Assembly (NCBI RefSeq): GCF_017312485.1
Contig: NZ_BMBA01000008.1
Span: 1-64,000, forward strand
Length of the DNA: 64,000 nt
Direction: 5' to 3'
Source: Clostridium zeae
Lineage (GTDB): Bacteria; Bacillota; Clostridia; Clostridiales; Clostridiaceae
In this document: positions 8,842 to 17,613 of the stretch, in pieces
Numbering within the stretch: the stretch's first letter is position 1
Layout: every line of letters begins with the position of its first letter
Notes under the pieces: generated by a model
What the model saw: the letters and a program-made list of their open reading frames with translations, nothing else
Databases searched by the model: none
Told to the model about the DNA's origin: nothing
Made by a program: the position numbers and the translations under genes

Positions 8842-9172
8842 TACCTTATCCTCCCAAAATAATAATACTCTTACAAAAGCCTCCTTAACTAACTGTTTAT
8901 TTAATAATCAATCCTCCCTTATTCTCATACTTTAACTTAGCTACTAAATACTTTAATAAATGCTAGAAATCGTATACATAGCAAGCATAACATTCGCTAC
9001 TTTATGCAATTTTCCTCCATAAATTCCGTTTTATTTAATATTATTACAAAATATTACATGTTGTATTATTTTTATAACAAATGGTATTTTTTAACTCAAA
9101 CATTCGTTTGCCTTGATGACATTATCAAATCATAAATATTACCTATAATTAGGATAATAAAAGTTTTATTTC
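8842..9172. other. Rhs upstream region, gene-free
   Basis: About 330 bp lie between the CDF-gene terminator and the Rhs leader. On the minus strand there are four ribosome-site-like GGAGG blocks (around 9016, 8915, 8882 and 8852), of which only the last precedes a sensible start. The pattern suggests decayed short genes but no product can be supported. Confidence 0.35.
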
Positions 9173-9212
9173 CTAAAAAATAACCATACTCACATAAAAG
9201 TGAGTATGGTTA
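9173..9212 (-). terminator. Terminator downstream of the cation efflux gene
   Basis: A perfect 12-bp stem (aaccatactcac / gtgagtatggtt) with a 6-nt loop is followed on the minus strand by TTATTTTTTAG. Confidence 0.8.
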
Positions 9213-9320
9213 TGAAGATTCGGTTTACTTATCAAAAGCCTTATAGCTTAACTTTCTAAAGATATAGATAAAAAATATGCTCCCTGCAGGAATTCGCATT
9301 ATCATATGATTATATGCAAC

Positions 9321-10178
9321 TTAAAGCAAAGTTTCAAGCTTGATTAAAATATTACAATTTTTCAGTTTGCTCTCTATATCATTCTCAATGCTTTTTGAGA
9401 TTTTATTTGCTTCCTTTAATGTTAGATTCTCATCTAATACCAGGTGTATATCAACATATCTTTGACTTCCAGCTTTTCTTGTTCTTAGCTCATGCCACTC
9501 AGTATAAGAATCCTTGTAATTATCCATAATACTTTTTATCACTAATAAATCCTCTTCAGACAAACTGGAATCTAAAATCGGATTAAAAGCATCTCTTAAT
9601 AACTCAAAAGCTTCCTTGCATATAAATAATGCCACTAAAATCGCTACTATTGGATCAAGAAAATTTAATCCTGTTATCCAAATTATTAAAAGTCCTCCAC
9701 CTACCCCTAGGGATGTATACACATCTGTTTTTAGATGCAGCGCATCTGCCTTTAAGGCTATTGAATCATATTTTTGAGAAGCTTTATATAACCTACCAGA
9801 TACATAATAGTTTATAGCTGCTGATATGAACATAACTATAAAACCAGCTCCAACAGATTCAACTGCTACTCCAGATAATATCTTTTTAGCTGCTTCCCAT
9901 ATGATCCAAAATGCAGCAACAAATATTAATAAAGCCTCGATTACTCCCGAAACATTTTCCATCTTTCCATGTCCGTATGGATGATCTTCATCTGCCGGTT
10001 TTCCTGAAATTTTTACCGAAATAAACGCTATAATAGCTGCCACTAAATCTACTGATGAGTGTATCGCCTCTGACATTATACTTACAGAACCTGTAAAAAT
10101 ACCAAATACTATTTTTAATATTATAATTACAGAATTTGATACTATAGATAGCTTGGCAACATTATTTTTTTCACTCAT
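9321..10178 (-). CDS. Cation diffusion facilitator (CDF) metal efflux transporter
   Basis: This 285-residue transporter exports divalent metal ions by proton antiport. It has about six membrane segments in the first 200 residues. Family signatures are SEAIHSSVDL in TM2, the HPYGHGKMEN loop, and a second metal-site helix with DALHLKTDV (D and H) in TM5. A cytoplasmic C-terminal domain (about residues 200-285) contains the usual VDIHLVLDE strand. The ATG at 10178 is used because GGAGG lies upstream; an ATG 21 nt earlier would place that site inside the gene. The metal (Fe, Mn or Zn) cannot be fixed from sequence. A Fur-box-like sequence lies upstream. Confidence 0.9.
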   Translation of the reverse strand: MSEKNNVAKLSIVSNSVIIILKIVFGIFTGSVSIMSEAIHSSVDLVAAIIAFISVKISGKPADEDHPYGHGKMENVSGVIEALLIFVAAFWIIWEAAKKILSGVAVESVGAGFIVMFISAAINYYVSGRLYKASQKYDSIALKADALHLKTDVYTSLGVGGGLLIIWITGLNFLDPIVAILVALFICKEAFELLRDAFNPILDSSLSEEDLLVIKSIMDNYKDSYTEWHELRTRKAGSQRYVDIHLVLDENLTLKEANKISKSIENDIESKLKNCNILIKLETLL

Positions 10179-10225
10179 TATAAACATCCTCCGAAACATG
10201 AATTATACTGATTTGCATAGTTATT

Positions 10226-10240
10226 TTAAAATGATTCTCA
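10226..10240 (-). promoter_or_regulatory. Possible Fur-family box upstream of the CDF gene
   Basis: The minus-strand sequence TGAGAATCATTTTAA agrees with 11 of 14 defined positions of the 7-1-7 Fur consensus TGATAATNATTATCA. It lies about 50 nt before the CDF start. In AT-rich DNA such matches can arise by chance. Confidence 0.35.
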
Positions 10241-10509
10241 TTTATTTTCACTTGAAAATCAATTGATATAAGTATTTTAATTAATTATCTATATTAAATC
10301 AAGTTAAGTTTTAGAACTTTGGTCCATATTTATAAAAGTATTTATAATTTTTCTTTCGATTTAGTATAAACATTGTTTTTCATTGAAAAAATACTTAAGA
10401 TGAATCTTTGATTTATAATCACGCTTTTTATATTAAGTTTATTATGTACTTTGTTTAAATTAATAATATTAAATAGCGTATTATATTAAAATCTACATAG
10501 CTAAAGATG

Positions 10510-10601
10510 TAGCACTTCAATCCGAAAACTATTTTCAAAGCTTCGCTGGGTCTTGAGATGAGAATTTGAAAATATAAATTTTATTATGAAGTGATACATC
10601 C
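10510..10601. repeat. Dispersed element with GATGTA...TACATC ends
   Basis: The element has terminal inverted repeats resembling GATGTAGCACTT and AAGTGATACATC. Its last 36 bp (10566-10601) recur without mismatch in inverted orientation at 14649-14684. An internal stretch (GCTGGGTCTTGAG to AAAATATAAATT) resembles the repeat at 32.2 kb. It lies in the roughly 460-bp gap between the CDF and quinone-reductase genes; the rest of that gap shows only AT-rich DNA. Confidence 0.75.
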
Positions 10602-10666
10602 ATATAACATATTCAGCTCTAGGAAAAATGGTTCATTAATAACATATTACGAGGAGGATAATAATA

Positions 10667-11278
10667 ATGAATAATTTAGTTGTTTTTGCACATCCAAATC
10701 AACAAAGTTTTTGTAAAGGAATAGTAGATACAGTAGTTAAAGCTTCTGAAGAAGCAGGTGCAAATGTAAGAGTTAGAGATTTATATCAAATGCAATTTTG
10801 CCCACTACTTAAGCCTGATGATTTCGTGGCGTTTAAAAGTGGCGGTACCCCAGCCGATATAAAAGAAGAACAAGAGCAAATCAAATGGGCAGATGTAATA
10901 ACTTTCGTTTTCCCTGTATGGTGGGCATCTATGCCAGCCATTTTAAAAGGCTATATAGATAGAGTATTTTCATATGGCTTTGCTTATGAATATGTAAACG
11001 GGGCTCCAAATGGATTATTAAAAGGCAAAAAAGTAGTTATATTCAGTACTACTGGTACACCAAATGAAATGTATGCAGCAAGTGGAATGCACAAATCTAT
11101 GGAACAGACTATAGATCAAGGCATATTCAATTTTAGCGGCATAAACGATGTAGATCATACCTTCTTTGGTGCAGTTCCTTATGTTACTGATGAAATTCGT
11201 AAAGATTATCTCGGTGATGTAAGTAGAATCATCACACAAAACATTAGCCATACTGTGAGAGTTCCAATAAAAAGCTAA
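10667..11278 (+). CDS. Flavodoxin-fold NAD(P)H dehydrogenase (quinone) family protein
   Basis: This 203-residue protein belongs to the NQO1/MdaB/KefF flavodoxin-fold family that reduces quinones or other electrophiles with NAD(P)H and FMN or FAD. It shows VVFAHPNQQSF at the N-terminus (flavin phosphate loop), FVFPVWWASMPAILKGYIDR in the middle (the family PxWW signature and dimer helix) and FSTTGTP. Length is typical. Translation starts at an ATG with an excellent GAGGAGG site. It is monocistronic with its own terminator. A detoxifying or redox-balancing role is likely; the exact substrate is unknown. Confidence 0.85.
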   Translation: MNNLVVFAHPNQQSFCKGIVDTVVKASEEAGANVRVRDLYQMQFCPLLKPDDFVAFKSGGTPADIKEEQEQIKWADVITFVFPVWWASMPAILKGYIDRVFSYGFAYEYVNGAPNGLLKGKKVVIFSTTGTPNEMYAASGMHKSMEQTIDQGIFNFSGINDVDHTFFGAVPYVTDEIRKDYLGDVSRIITQNISHTVRVPIKS

Positions 11279-11340
11279 TATAATGAAAATATTTAAAATC
11301 AGTTTCTAACATATTTGTATTTTTATAAAGTTAACAAAAC

Positions 11341-11373
11341 AAAAACCTCTGTAATGTCGTACAGAGGTTTTTT
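11341..11373 (+). terminator. Terminator of the quinone reductase gene
   Basis: A 12-bp stem (aaaaacctctgt / acagaggttttt) encloses an 8-nt loop and ends in TTTTTT. Confidence 0.85.
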
Positions 11374-11382
11374 GTGTGCAGT

Positions 11383-11500
11383 ATATTAATTTTTTGCATA
11401 AGCTCATTAAGACTGAACAACTCTAAACCTAAAAATATAAGTTTAATTATAGAGTTGTTCATCTAAGCAGCATCCGATGGAAGAGCACTTGATTTCAACA
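11383..11500. repeat. Dispersed intergenic repeat copy (core + AACAACTCTA palindrome)
   Basis: This copy contains the shared core (ATATTAATTTTTTGCATAAG followed by CTCATTAAG). Next comes an inverted repeat AACAACTCTA...TAGAGTTGTT, then CATCCGATGGAAGAGCACTT and GATTTCAA. The same order recurs at 32142-32314. It sits between convergent genes. Confidence 0.75.
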
Positions 11501-11515
11501 CAGTGCTTTACCATT

Positions 11516-12310
11516 TTATATTTCCTTGTATTTCTCTATATCTCTTTGAACCAGATGAAGTAGATTATTAAGCTCCCATACTTCTCCATCTTCAATTAAC
11601 TTATTAAGAGAGACTTGATATCTTGAAGCCTCTGCAAGCTTTCCAATAGACATGAGGCTTAATATATTGTTCATTATAGTAGAAATAAGATCTGATTTAA
11701 CCTCAAAAAGCTTTTGTGCGTCCTTTATTTCGTCTTTTATCTCTAACATCTCTTCATCTAGTCTAAAAGCTGCATCAGCTGCTTTTTTAAGCTTTTGCTT
11801 TATCTCACTAGGAATCTGTTGTTTATATTTATAATTTAAAGAGTGTTCTATGGTAGCCCAAAAGTTCATAGCTAAAGTTCTTATTTGAAACTCTGCTAGT
11901 ATTTCCTTTTGTCCCTCCGCCATATTTACTGGATACTTGATTATCATATGATAACTTCTATAGCCACTACCCTTTACATTGGCAACATAGTCCTTCTCAT
12001 ATAATATCTGCATATCTTTTCTTTCTCTTATAATTTCAACAACTCTTTGTATATCATCAACAAACTGACACATTATACGAACACCAGCTATGTCTTCCAT
12101 CTCATATTGAAGTCTTTGAGATGGAATGTTGAATTTATTTGCTTTCTCTAAAATACTAGAAACTTCTTTTACTCTTCCAGTAATAAATTCAATAGGTGAA
12201 TATTCATTCTTCCTTCTATACTCTTTTCTTATACTTTTTAGCTTAACTTTCAATTCCTCAACTGCCTGTTCATAAGGAGTAAGGAATTCCTTCCAGTTCT
12301 TTATTGCCAT
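11516..12310 (-). CDS. relQ: Small alarmone synthetase, GTP pyrophosphokinase
   Basis: This 264-residue protein is a RelQ/YjbM-type single-domain synthetase that makes (p)ppGpp from ATP and GDP or GTP. It contains the synthetase signatures IAGVRIMCQFVDDI, KGSGYRSYHMII and EFQIRTLAMNFWATIEHSL, including the catalytic E and the H of the ATIEH helix. There is no HD hydrolase, TGS or ACT domain. It is somewhat longer than B. subtilis YjbM (about 211 residues) because of a helical C-terminal tail that may aid oligomerisation. Start and ribosome site are clear. It appears monocistronic. Confidence 0.9.
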   Translation of the reverse strand: MAIKNWKEFLTPYEQAVEELKVKLKSIRKEYRRKNEYSPIEFITGRVKEVSSILEKANKFNIPSQRLQYEMEDIAGVRIMCQFVDDIQRVVEIIRERKDMQILYEKDYVANVKGSGYRSYHMIIKYPVNMAEGQKEILAEFQIRTLAMNFWATIEHSLNYKYKQQIPSEIKQKLKKAADAAFRLDEEMLEIKDEIKDAQKLFEVKSDLISTIMNNILSLMSIGKLAEASRYQVSLNKLIEDGEVWELNNLLHLVQRDIEKYKEI

Positions 12311-12644
12311 AATCTCACCTTTTCATAATCACTTTAAATCCAAGCTCTAAATACAAAAATGAATAAACTTTATTGCAACTTATATAATTATATCAAAATA
12401 TAATTTGCGTGTAAAAATTTTTATAAATATTACGATAATTAATTATAATTCCAAGTAGAAATGTATTAAAATATGGAGTAAAATTAAAGTTAAGAGTAAA
12501 ATTTAATTAAACTTATGATTAAAAATTATATTTTGTCACCTAAAAATTTAGTTAATAATTTATGGCCCACAAATGCCAATTTTAAATTATTTTACATAAT
12601 ATGTCAACTAATATTTAAAGGTGTACTTATTAAGAGGTGTGATT
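12311..12644. other. Divergent promoter region of relQ and the DUF2225 gene
   Basis: About 330 bp of very AT-rich DNA separate two divergent genes. It should hold both promoters. I see no riboswitch, repeat element or short gene in it. Confidence 0.4.
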
Positions 12645-13433
12645 ATGGATAAAATTTTTTCAGGATTAGAAAACTTGGGGTTTGACAATCTACAAAATGT
12701 AGATTTATATAACAAGGAAGAAAAAGCAAAGGCAGCTGCTGCACAAGCTGCAAAAAAGGAAATAGATTTATCAACATTTTTATATGATAAGGAATGCCAA
12801 TGCCCTGTATGTGAAAGTAAATTTAAAGCTCGTTCACCAAAGACAAACGGACCTAGATTACAAAGCAAAGACTCAGATTTCTTCATGAGATATTCAATTA
12901 TAAACCCATATTTTTATGATGTTTATGTGTGTCCAACTTGTGGTTATAGTGCAATGAAGGCTGATTTTAACAAAATAAAATCTTATCAAATTGAACCTAT
13001 TGTAAAAGGTGTATCTAGTAAATGGAATCGTAAAACTTATCCTGCAATTTATGATGAGAAGATAGCTATTGAAAGGTATAAATTAGCTTTAATAAACAGT
13101 GTGGTGATGGACGGAAAAAGTAGTACAAAAGCAATGATATGCCTTAAAATTGCTTGGATGTATAGACTAGTTGAAGATAATACCAATGAAACTGCATTCT
13201 TAGAAAAAGCTTTAGAAGGCTTTGACAACGCTTACCAAAATGAGGACTTCCCTATATATGGTATGGATAGATTCAGTTTGATGTACCTTCTTGGTGAATT
13301 ATCCAGAAGAATAGGAAGAACGGAAGCAGCGCTTCAATGGTTTAGCAAAGTAATTAGCAGCATTCAGGCACCGCAAAAAATTAAAGATATGACTAGAGAT
13401 ATGCGAGAATTAATTAAAGATCAACAATTGTAA
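12645..13433 (+). CDS. DUF2225 family zinc-ribbon protein
   Basis: This 262-residue soluble protein matches the DUF2225 family of Firmicutes. An alanine/lysine-rich N-terminus is followed by a CPVC pair (about residue 44) and a second CPTCG pair (about 97), together able to bind one zinc. A C-terminal half of TPR-like helices (AMICLKIAWMYRL, ALQWFSKVISS) follows. The ATG at 12645 is preferred over an upstream GTG because AAGAGGTG precedes it. The biochemical role of the family is not established. It lies about 185 nt before the chemoreceptor gene; co-transcription is possible but not shown. Confidence 0.8.
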   Translation: MDKIFSGLENLGFDNLQNVDLYNKEEKAKAAAAQAAKKEIDLSTFLYDKECQCPVCESKFKARSPKTNGPRLQSKDSDFFMRYSIINPYFYDVYVCPTCGYSAMKADFNKIKSYQIEPIVKGVSSKWNRKTYPAIYDEKIAIERYKLALINSVVMDGKSSTKAMICLKIAWMYRLVEDNTNETAFLEKALEGFDNAYQNEDFPIYGMDRFSLMYLLGELSRRIGRTEAALQWFSKVISSIQAPQKIKDMTRDMRELIKDQQL

Positions 13434-13617
13434 TATTAGTGGCTTTTTTGTTATTTTTTATAGAAAAGCAGAGAATTTTTTGCACTTTGTGCTATAATTA
13501 AATTATATAAGTTGAAATAAATAAACATTTTTTCTTATTTAATAATTTTTATTAACAAATTTATCAAAAGAAACTTATATGTTTAATATTATATACGCAA
13601 ATCAGGGGAGGATAATG

Positions 13618-14583
13618 ATGGGATTATTTTCAAAAAAGAAAGAGTCTATAAGAGAAATAGCCGCTACTCAACCAGAAGAAGTAGCAGTAAAAGAAGTAGC
13701 GCAAACTGATTATCATAATTTCGTGGACAAGCTAGTTATACTTTCTAACGAAGCTGATAATGTTAAGAGTAACATTGGAGATGTAACTAACTCTATATCA
13801 AGTCTTACAACATCAAGCGAATCAATCAATGAAGAACTACACACAGCAGATGGAATGCTTAGAGGTTTTAATGAATCTATGGAATCTTTAGCAATGAACA
13901 TTAATAACGTACATATTTCTGTTCTTGACACTGATGAATTAGCTGATAAAGGTATAGTTACAATAAACTCATTAGATTCATCACTTAAAGAACTTCAACA
14001 AGCCTTCCAAGTTTCATATTCAACTGTAAATGAGCTTGTTTCAAAGCTAGAATCAGTTAATATGATAACTGACTCAATAAGCCAAATAGCAAGTCAAACA
14101 AACCTACTTGCTTTAAATGCAGCTATTGAAGCAGCTAGAGCTGGAGAAGCTGGTAAAGGATTCTCAGTAGTAGCTGGTGAAGTTAGAAAGCTTGCAGAAA
14201 ACTCAAAACAAGCTGTTCAAAGTATAACAAAAATATTAGATGAAATAAAAGTAGAAATACTTAACGCTTCTTCCGCTATGAATGGTGGAAATACAGCAAT
14301 AGTAGCTCAACATGATACTATCGTTGAAACAAAAGATACTTTCACTAATATTAAAAATTCTATAGATGGTGCTACTTCAGAAATAAATGATTGTTTAGTT
14401 AACCTTGTTGCAACTGCTGAACAAAAGGATAACTTAATTAATTTTATTGGAAATGTAACTACTCTATCAAAAGAAAATTCAGCTTTGGTAGATGAAATAG
14501 CAGTAACTTTAAATGAACAAGTTGGATCTCTTTCAGAATTTACTGACTCAGTTAAGGAAATAGAGAACGATCTTAATAAATAG
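13618..14583 (+). CDS. Soluble methyl-accepting chemotaxis protein
   Basis: The 321 residues contain no transmembrane segment, HAMP or periplasmic sensor. The C-terminal part carries the chemoreceptor signalling hairpin ([20 protein letters not shown] followed by [16 protein letters not shown]), which contacts CheA and CheW. Flanking heptad-rich helices form the coiled coil. The N-terminal ~45 residues are charged and unrecognised. The start is the second of two adjacent ATG codons (13618), giving better spacing to GGGGAGG. It would act as a cytoplasmic chemoreceptor. No other chemotaxis genes lie in the window, although FliK-like and FlhB-like genes are 5 kb away. Confidence 0.9.
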   Translation: MGLFSKKKESIREIAATQPEEVAVKEVAQTDYHNFVDKLVILSNEADNVKSNIGDVTNSISSLTTSSESINEELHTADGMLRGFNESMESLAMNINNVHISVLDTDELADKGIVTINSLDSSLKELQQAFQVSYSTVNELVSKLESVNMITDSISQIASQTNLLALNAAIEAARAGEAGKGFSVVAGEVRKLAENSKQAVQSITKILDEIKVEILNASSAMNGGNTAIVAQHDTIVETKDTFTNIKNSIDGATSEINDCLVNLVATAEQKDNLINFIGNVTTLSKENSALVDEIAVTLNEQVGSLSEFTDSVKEIENDLNK

Positions 14584-14590
14584 GTAAATT

Positions 14591-14627
14591 AAAAACCACT
14601 TCAATATTAAAACTGAAGTGGTTTTTA
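14591..14627 (+). terminator. Terminator of the chemoreceptor gene
   Basis: A perfect 13-bp stem (aaaaaccacttca / tgaagtggttttt) encloses a 10-nt loop, beginning 8 nt after the stop. Confidence 0.9.
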
Positions 14628-14648
14628 TCTTTAATGCTATATCTATGG

Positions 14649-14700
14649 ATGTATCACTTCATAATAAAATTTATATTTTCAAATTGAAGTTATACATCTT
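14649..14700. repeat. Short dispersed element, perfect 36-bp match to 10566-10601
   Basis: Bases 14649-14684 are the exact reverse complement of 10566-10601. The element is bounded by GATGTATCACTT and AAGTTATACATC, so it is itself an inverted repeat of about 50 bp. It lies between convergent genes. Confidence 0.8.
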
Positions 14701-14706
14701 TATTAT

Positions 14707-17199
14707 TTACACAAAAAGATTTACATTTGAATCCTCTGCTTCACCTAAATAATAACCTACGCCACCAAAATTAATATTATCTAGAAGCTCTTCTTTTTTT
14801 ATTCCCATTACATCCATAGACATAGTACATGCTACTATATTAACTCCATTATCAATAGCAGCTTGTATTAAATCCTCTAGAGACTGTATATTTTTATTTT
14901 TCATAACCGCTCTAATCATCTTAGCACCAAGTCCACCCATATTCATCTTAGAAAGTGTAAGCTTTTTGCTACCTCTAGGCATCATCATTCCAAATGCTTT
15001 TTCAACAATATTCTTTTTAGTGTCTATTTTATCATGTTTTCTAAGTATATTAAGTCCCCAGAAGGTAAAGAACATGGTAACCTTTCTTCCCATAGCAGCC
15101 GCTCCATTTGCAATTATAAAGGATGCTATGGCTTTATCCAAGTCACCTGAGAAAACTACAATAGTCTTTCCATCATTGTCCGTTTTTATCTGACCTATAT
15201 CACTTGTAACTGCAGTCTCGTAACTTAATACATTGCTCTTTTTTATATATGCATTAATTATTCCTGCAGATTTCTTTATATCTATTAGTTCATTATTAGT
15301 TCTCTTAGCCCAAGCTTTGATATCCTCATAAAAACCTGGGTCGGAAGCTTTAACGCAAAGAACATCTCCATTTTCTAAACTATCCATAGCAGTTTTCACT
15401 TTCATCAATGGTCCAGGACAACTAAGGCCACAAGCATCCAATTCAATAAATTTACTATTTTCCATACTGTTATAACCTTTCTCTACAGTTTCAGAACCAT
15501 AATCTTTTATATCATCCTTACTATTTAAATCATTTGCCAAGGTAGGCTCATTAATCTTATAATTTCCTTGTATAAAACTCTTATATCCACCAGTAAGATT
15601 TTTAACTTTAAAACCACTTTGTGATAGCATTCTCGAAGCAACATAACCTCTTAAACCTACAGCACAATATACTACTATTTCCTTTCCTTTATCAAGCTCG
15701 TTCATTCTTTTTCTCAACGAATTAACTGGTATGTTTATTGCTCCTTCCATAGTCCCATTCTCTACTTCTATTTCATCTCTAACATCTAATAATATGGTAT
15801 TATCTTTATCTAAATCCTTCAAATCATCTAATGAATATAAATCTGCCAAACCTCTTAAATCATTTTGGGCAATAAATCCTATCATATTTGCAGGCGATTT
15901 AGCTGAAAGGAATGGCGGTGCATATGCAAGTTCTAGTTCAGTCAAATCATCAACTTTAGCCCCAAATCTTATTGCTATAGCTATTACATCAATAAACTTA
16001 TCAACACCATCATAACCTAATGCTTGAGCCCCTAATATCTTACCATCTAAATCATATAATAACTTAATTGAAAGTTCCGTAGCTCCTGGATAGTAGCTTG
16101 CGTGAGACATAGGATGAGCATATGCTTTTTTATAATTTTTACCTAATCTCTTTAAGGTTCTCTCATTATTTCCTGTAGCAGCTGCTACAAGCGAAAACAC
16201 CTTTAATATAGAAGTTCCAATAGTGCCCTTATATTCCGAACTAATTCCACAGATATTATCTGCTGCTATCCTTCCCTGTCTGTTTGCTGGTCCAGCAAGT
16301 GGAACAAAAACTTCATTACCACTTACAAAATCTTTTACCGCTACAGCATCCCCAACAGCTAAAACTCCATCTGCAGAAGTTCTCATGTGAGCATCTACTA
16401 AAATGTGACCTCTCTCACCTAGCCTTATTCCTGATTCCTTTAGAAAACCTGTATCTGGAGTTACACCTATAGCTAGAATTACCATATCTGTTTCTAATTT
16501 TGTTCCATCATTTAATTCAACTACTACTCCTGATTCACTATCAATAAAGCTTTTAACACCATTATTAAGAATCAACGAAACCCCACTAAATGCAAGTTCC
16601 TTTTCTGCAATTGCTACCATTTCTGAATCAAATGGAGCTAAGATATGAGGGGCTGCTTCTACCAAAGTAACTTGCAAGTTTCTTTCAACTAGATTTTCAG
16701 CCATTTCAATCCCAATAAATCCACCGCCTATAACAACAGCCTTACGTGATTTTTTTGAATCAACTACAGACTTTATTCTATCTGTATCCGCTATATTTCT
16801 TAAGGAATAAATATTATCATTATCTATGCCTTTTATATTTGGTCTTATAGGTTTTGCACCTGGTGAAAGAACAAGAAAATCATATTCTTCCTCATACTCT
16901 CCATATTTTTTAGATACTACCTTTACACTTTTTCTTTCTGTATCAACAGATACCACTTCACTATTTATTTTTACATCTATATTAAATCTTCTCTTCATAG
17001 CTTCTGGAGTTTGAACTAATAACTTTTCTCTCTCTTTAATAGTTTCTCCGATATAGTATGGTAGTCCGCAATTTGCAAAGGATATATGCTCCCCCTTCTC
17101 GAACATAATAATTTCAGCTTTTTCATCTAATCGCCTAATCCTTGCAGCTGCAGATGCTCCACCTGCCACTCCACCAACTATTATAATTTTTTTACTCAT
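14707..17199 (-). CDS. cdr: Four-domain CoA-disulfide-reductase-type sulfur-transfer protein
   Basis: The 830-residue protein joins four domains. Residues 1-445 form an FAD/NAD(P)H disulfide reductase with GGVAGGASAAARIRR and the single redox cysteine C44 in SFANCGLPYY, as in CoA-disulfide and persulfide reductases. Residues about 455-550 form a rhodanese domain with active-site loop YCAVGLRGY. Residues about 585-655 form a TusA domain with CGLSCPGPLM. The last 150 residues are DsrE/DsrF-like (VVFSGDLDKAIASFIIANGA). All parts handle protein-bound sulfane sulfur, so the protein likely relays or reduces persulfides in the cytoplasm. The upstream ArsR-type gene, 62 nt away, is its probable regulator. 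Confidence 0.9.
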   Translation of the reverse strand: MSKKIIIVGGVAGGASAAARIRRLDEKAEIIMFEKGEHISFANCGLPYYIGETIKEREKLLVQTPEAMKRRFNIDVKINSEVVSVDTERKSVKVVSKKYGEYEEEYDFLVLSPGAKPIRPNIKGIDNDNIYSLRNIADTDRIKSVVDSKKSRKAVVIGGGFIGIEMAENLVERNLQVTLVEAAPHILAPFDSEMVAIAEKELAFSGVSLILNNGVKSFIDSESGVVVELNDGTKLETDMVILAIGVTPDTGFLKESGIRLGERGHILVDAHMRTSADGVLAVGDAVAVKDFVSGNEVFVPLAGPANRQGRIAADNICGISSEYKGTIGTSILKVFSLVAAATGNNERTLKRLGKNYKKAYAHPMSHASYYPGATELSIKLLYDLDGKILGAQALGYDGVDKFIDVIAIAIRFGAKVDDLTELELAYAPPFLSAKSPANMIGFIAQNDLRGLADLYSLDDLKDLDKDNTILLDVRDEIEVENGTMEGAINIPVNSLRKRMNELDKGKEIVVYCAVGLRGYVASRMLSQSGFKVKNLTGGYKSFIQGNYKINEPTLANDLNSKDDIKDYGSETVEKGYNSMENSKFIELDACGLSCPGPLMKVKTAMDSLENGDVLCVKASDPGFYEDIKAWAKRTNNELIDIKKSAGIINAYIKKSNVLSYETAVTSDIGQIKTDNDGKTIVVFSGDLDKAIASFIIANGAAAMGRKVTMFFTFWGLNILRKHDKIDTKKNIVEKAFGMMMPRGSKKLTLSKMNMGGLGAKMIRAVMKNKNIQSLEDLIQAAIDNGVNIVACTMSMDVMGIKKEELLDNINFGGVGYYLGEAEDSNVNLFV

Positions 17200-17261
17200 A
17201 CAACTATACCTCCAATAATTTTTGTTAAAACCAACTCAAATTGTTAAATTAAAGCCTCTTA

Positions 17262-17558
17262 CTATTTTGATAATCTATCTATCTCCGTTATAGCCTTTAC
17301 TATCTTGCTTACTTTGTCATTACTAACCTTATAAGTTATTTCCAGCCCATTCTTATCTCCTTCTATAATCCCAAAGGCTCTTAATTTTTGAAGGTGCTGA
17401 GAGACCGTTGATTGAGGCAATTTTAAACATTCCTGCATGTGAGAAACATTACAACCTCCACTCTCTAATAAGCCTTTTATTATACAAAGTCTCACAGGAT
17501 GTGCAATTATCTTAAGCATCTCTGCTAATTCTTCTAATTCTTTATAATTCATTTCCAT
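17262..17558 (-). CDS. ArsR/SmtB family transcriptional regulator
   Basis: This 98-residue winged-helix repressor contains the canonical IAHPVRLCIIKGLL helix, the recognition helix LPQSTVSQHLQKLRAFGII and a beta wing (GLEITYKV). It lacks the ELCVCDL arsenic motif. Counting from the ATG at 17558, cysteines lie at positions 25, 36 and 44, the last two in the NVSHMQEC helix region. In several ArsR proteins cysteines sense sulfane sulfur. Because the next gene is a persulfide-handling enzyme, a sulfur-responsive repressor is plausible, but that is inference. The ATG at 17558 has AGGTGG at correct spacing. Confidence 0.85.
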   Translation of the reverse strand: MEMNYKELEELAEMLKIIAHPVRLCIIKGLLESGGCNVSHMQECLKLPQSTVSQHLQKLRAFGIIEGDKNGLEITYKVSNDKVSKIVKAITEIDRLSK

Positions 17559-17613
17559 TTGGTCCACCTCACCATTTAATTATTTTCAATTCATCTAATA
17601 TTAGTATATTCAT

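Noticed and set aside
8953-9009. An 18-codon frame on the minus strand with a GGAGG site just upstream and a hydrophobic peptide.
   Set aside because: It starts with TTG, is very short, and has no conservation that I can check. The region has several chance GGAGG blocks.
12608-12886. A minus-strand frame of 92 codons over the DUF2225 start.
   Set aside because: It is antisense to a clear gene with a good ribosome site and zinc motifs, and has none of its own.
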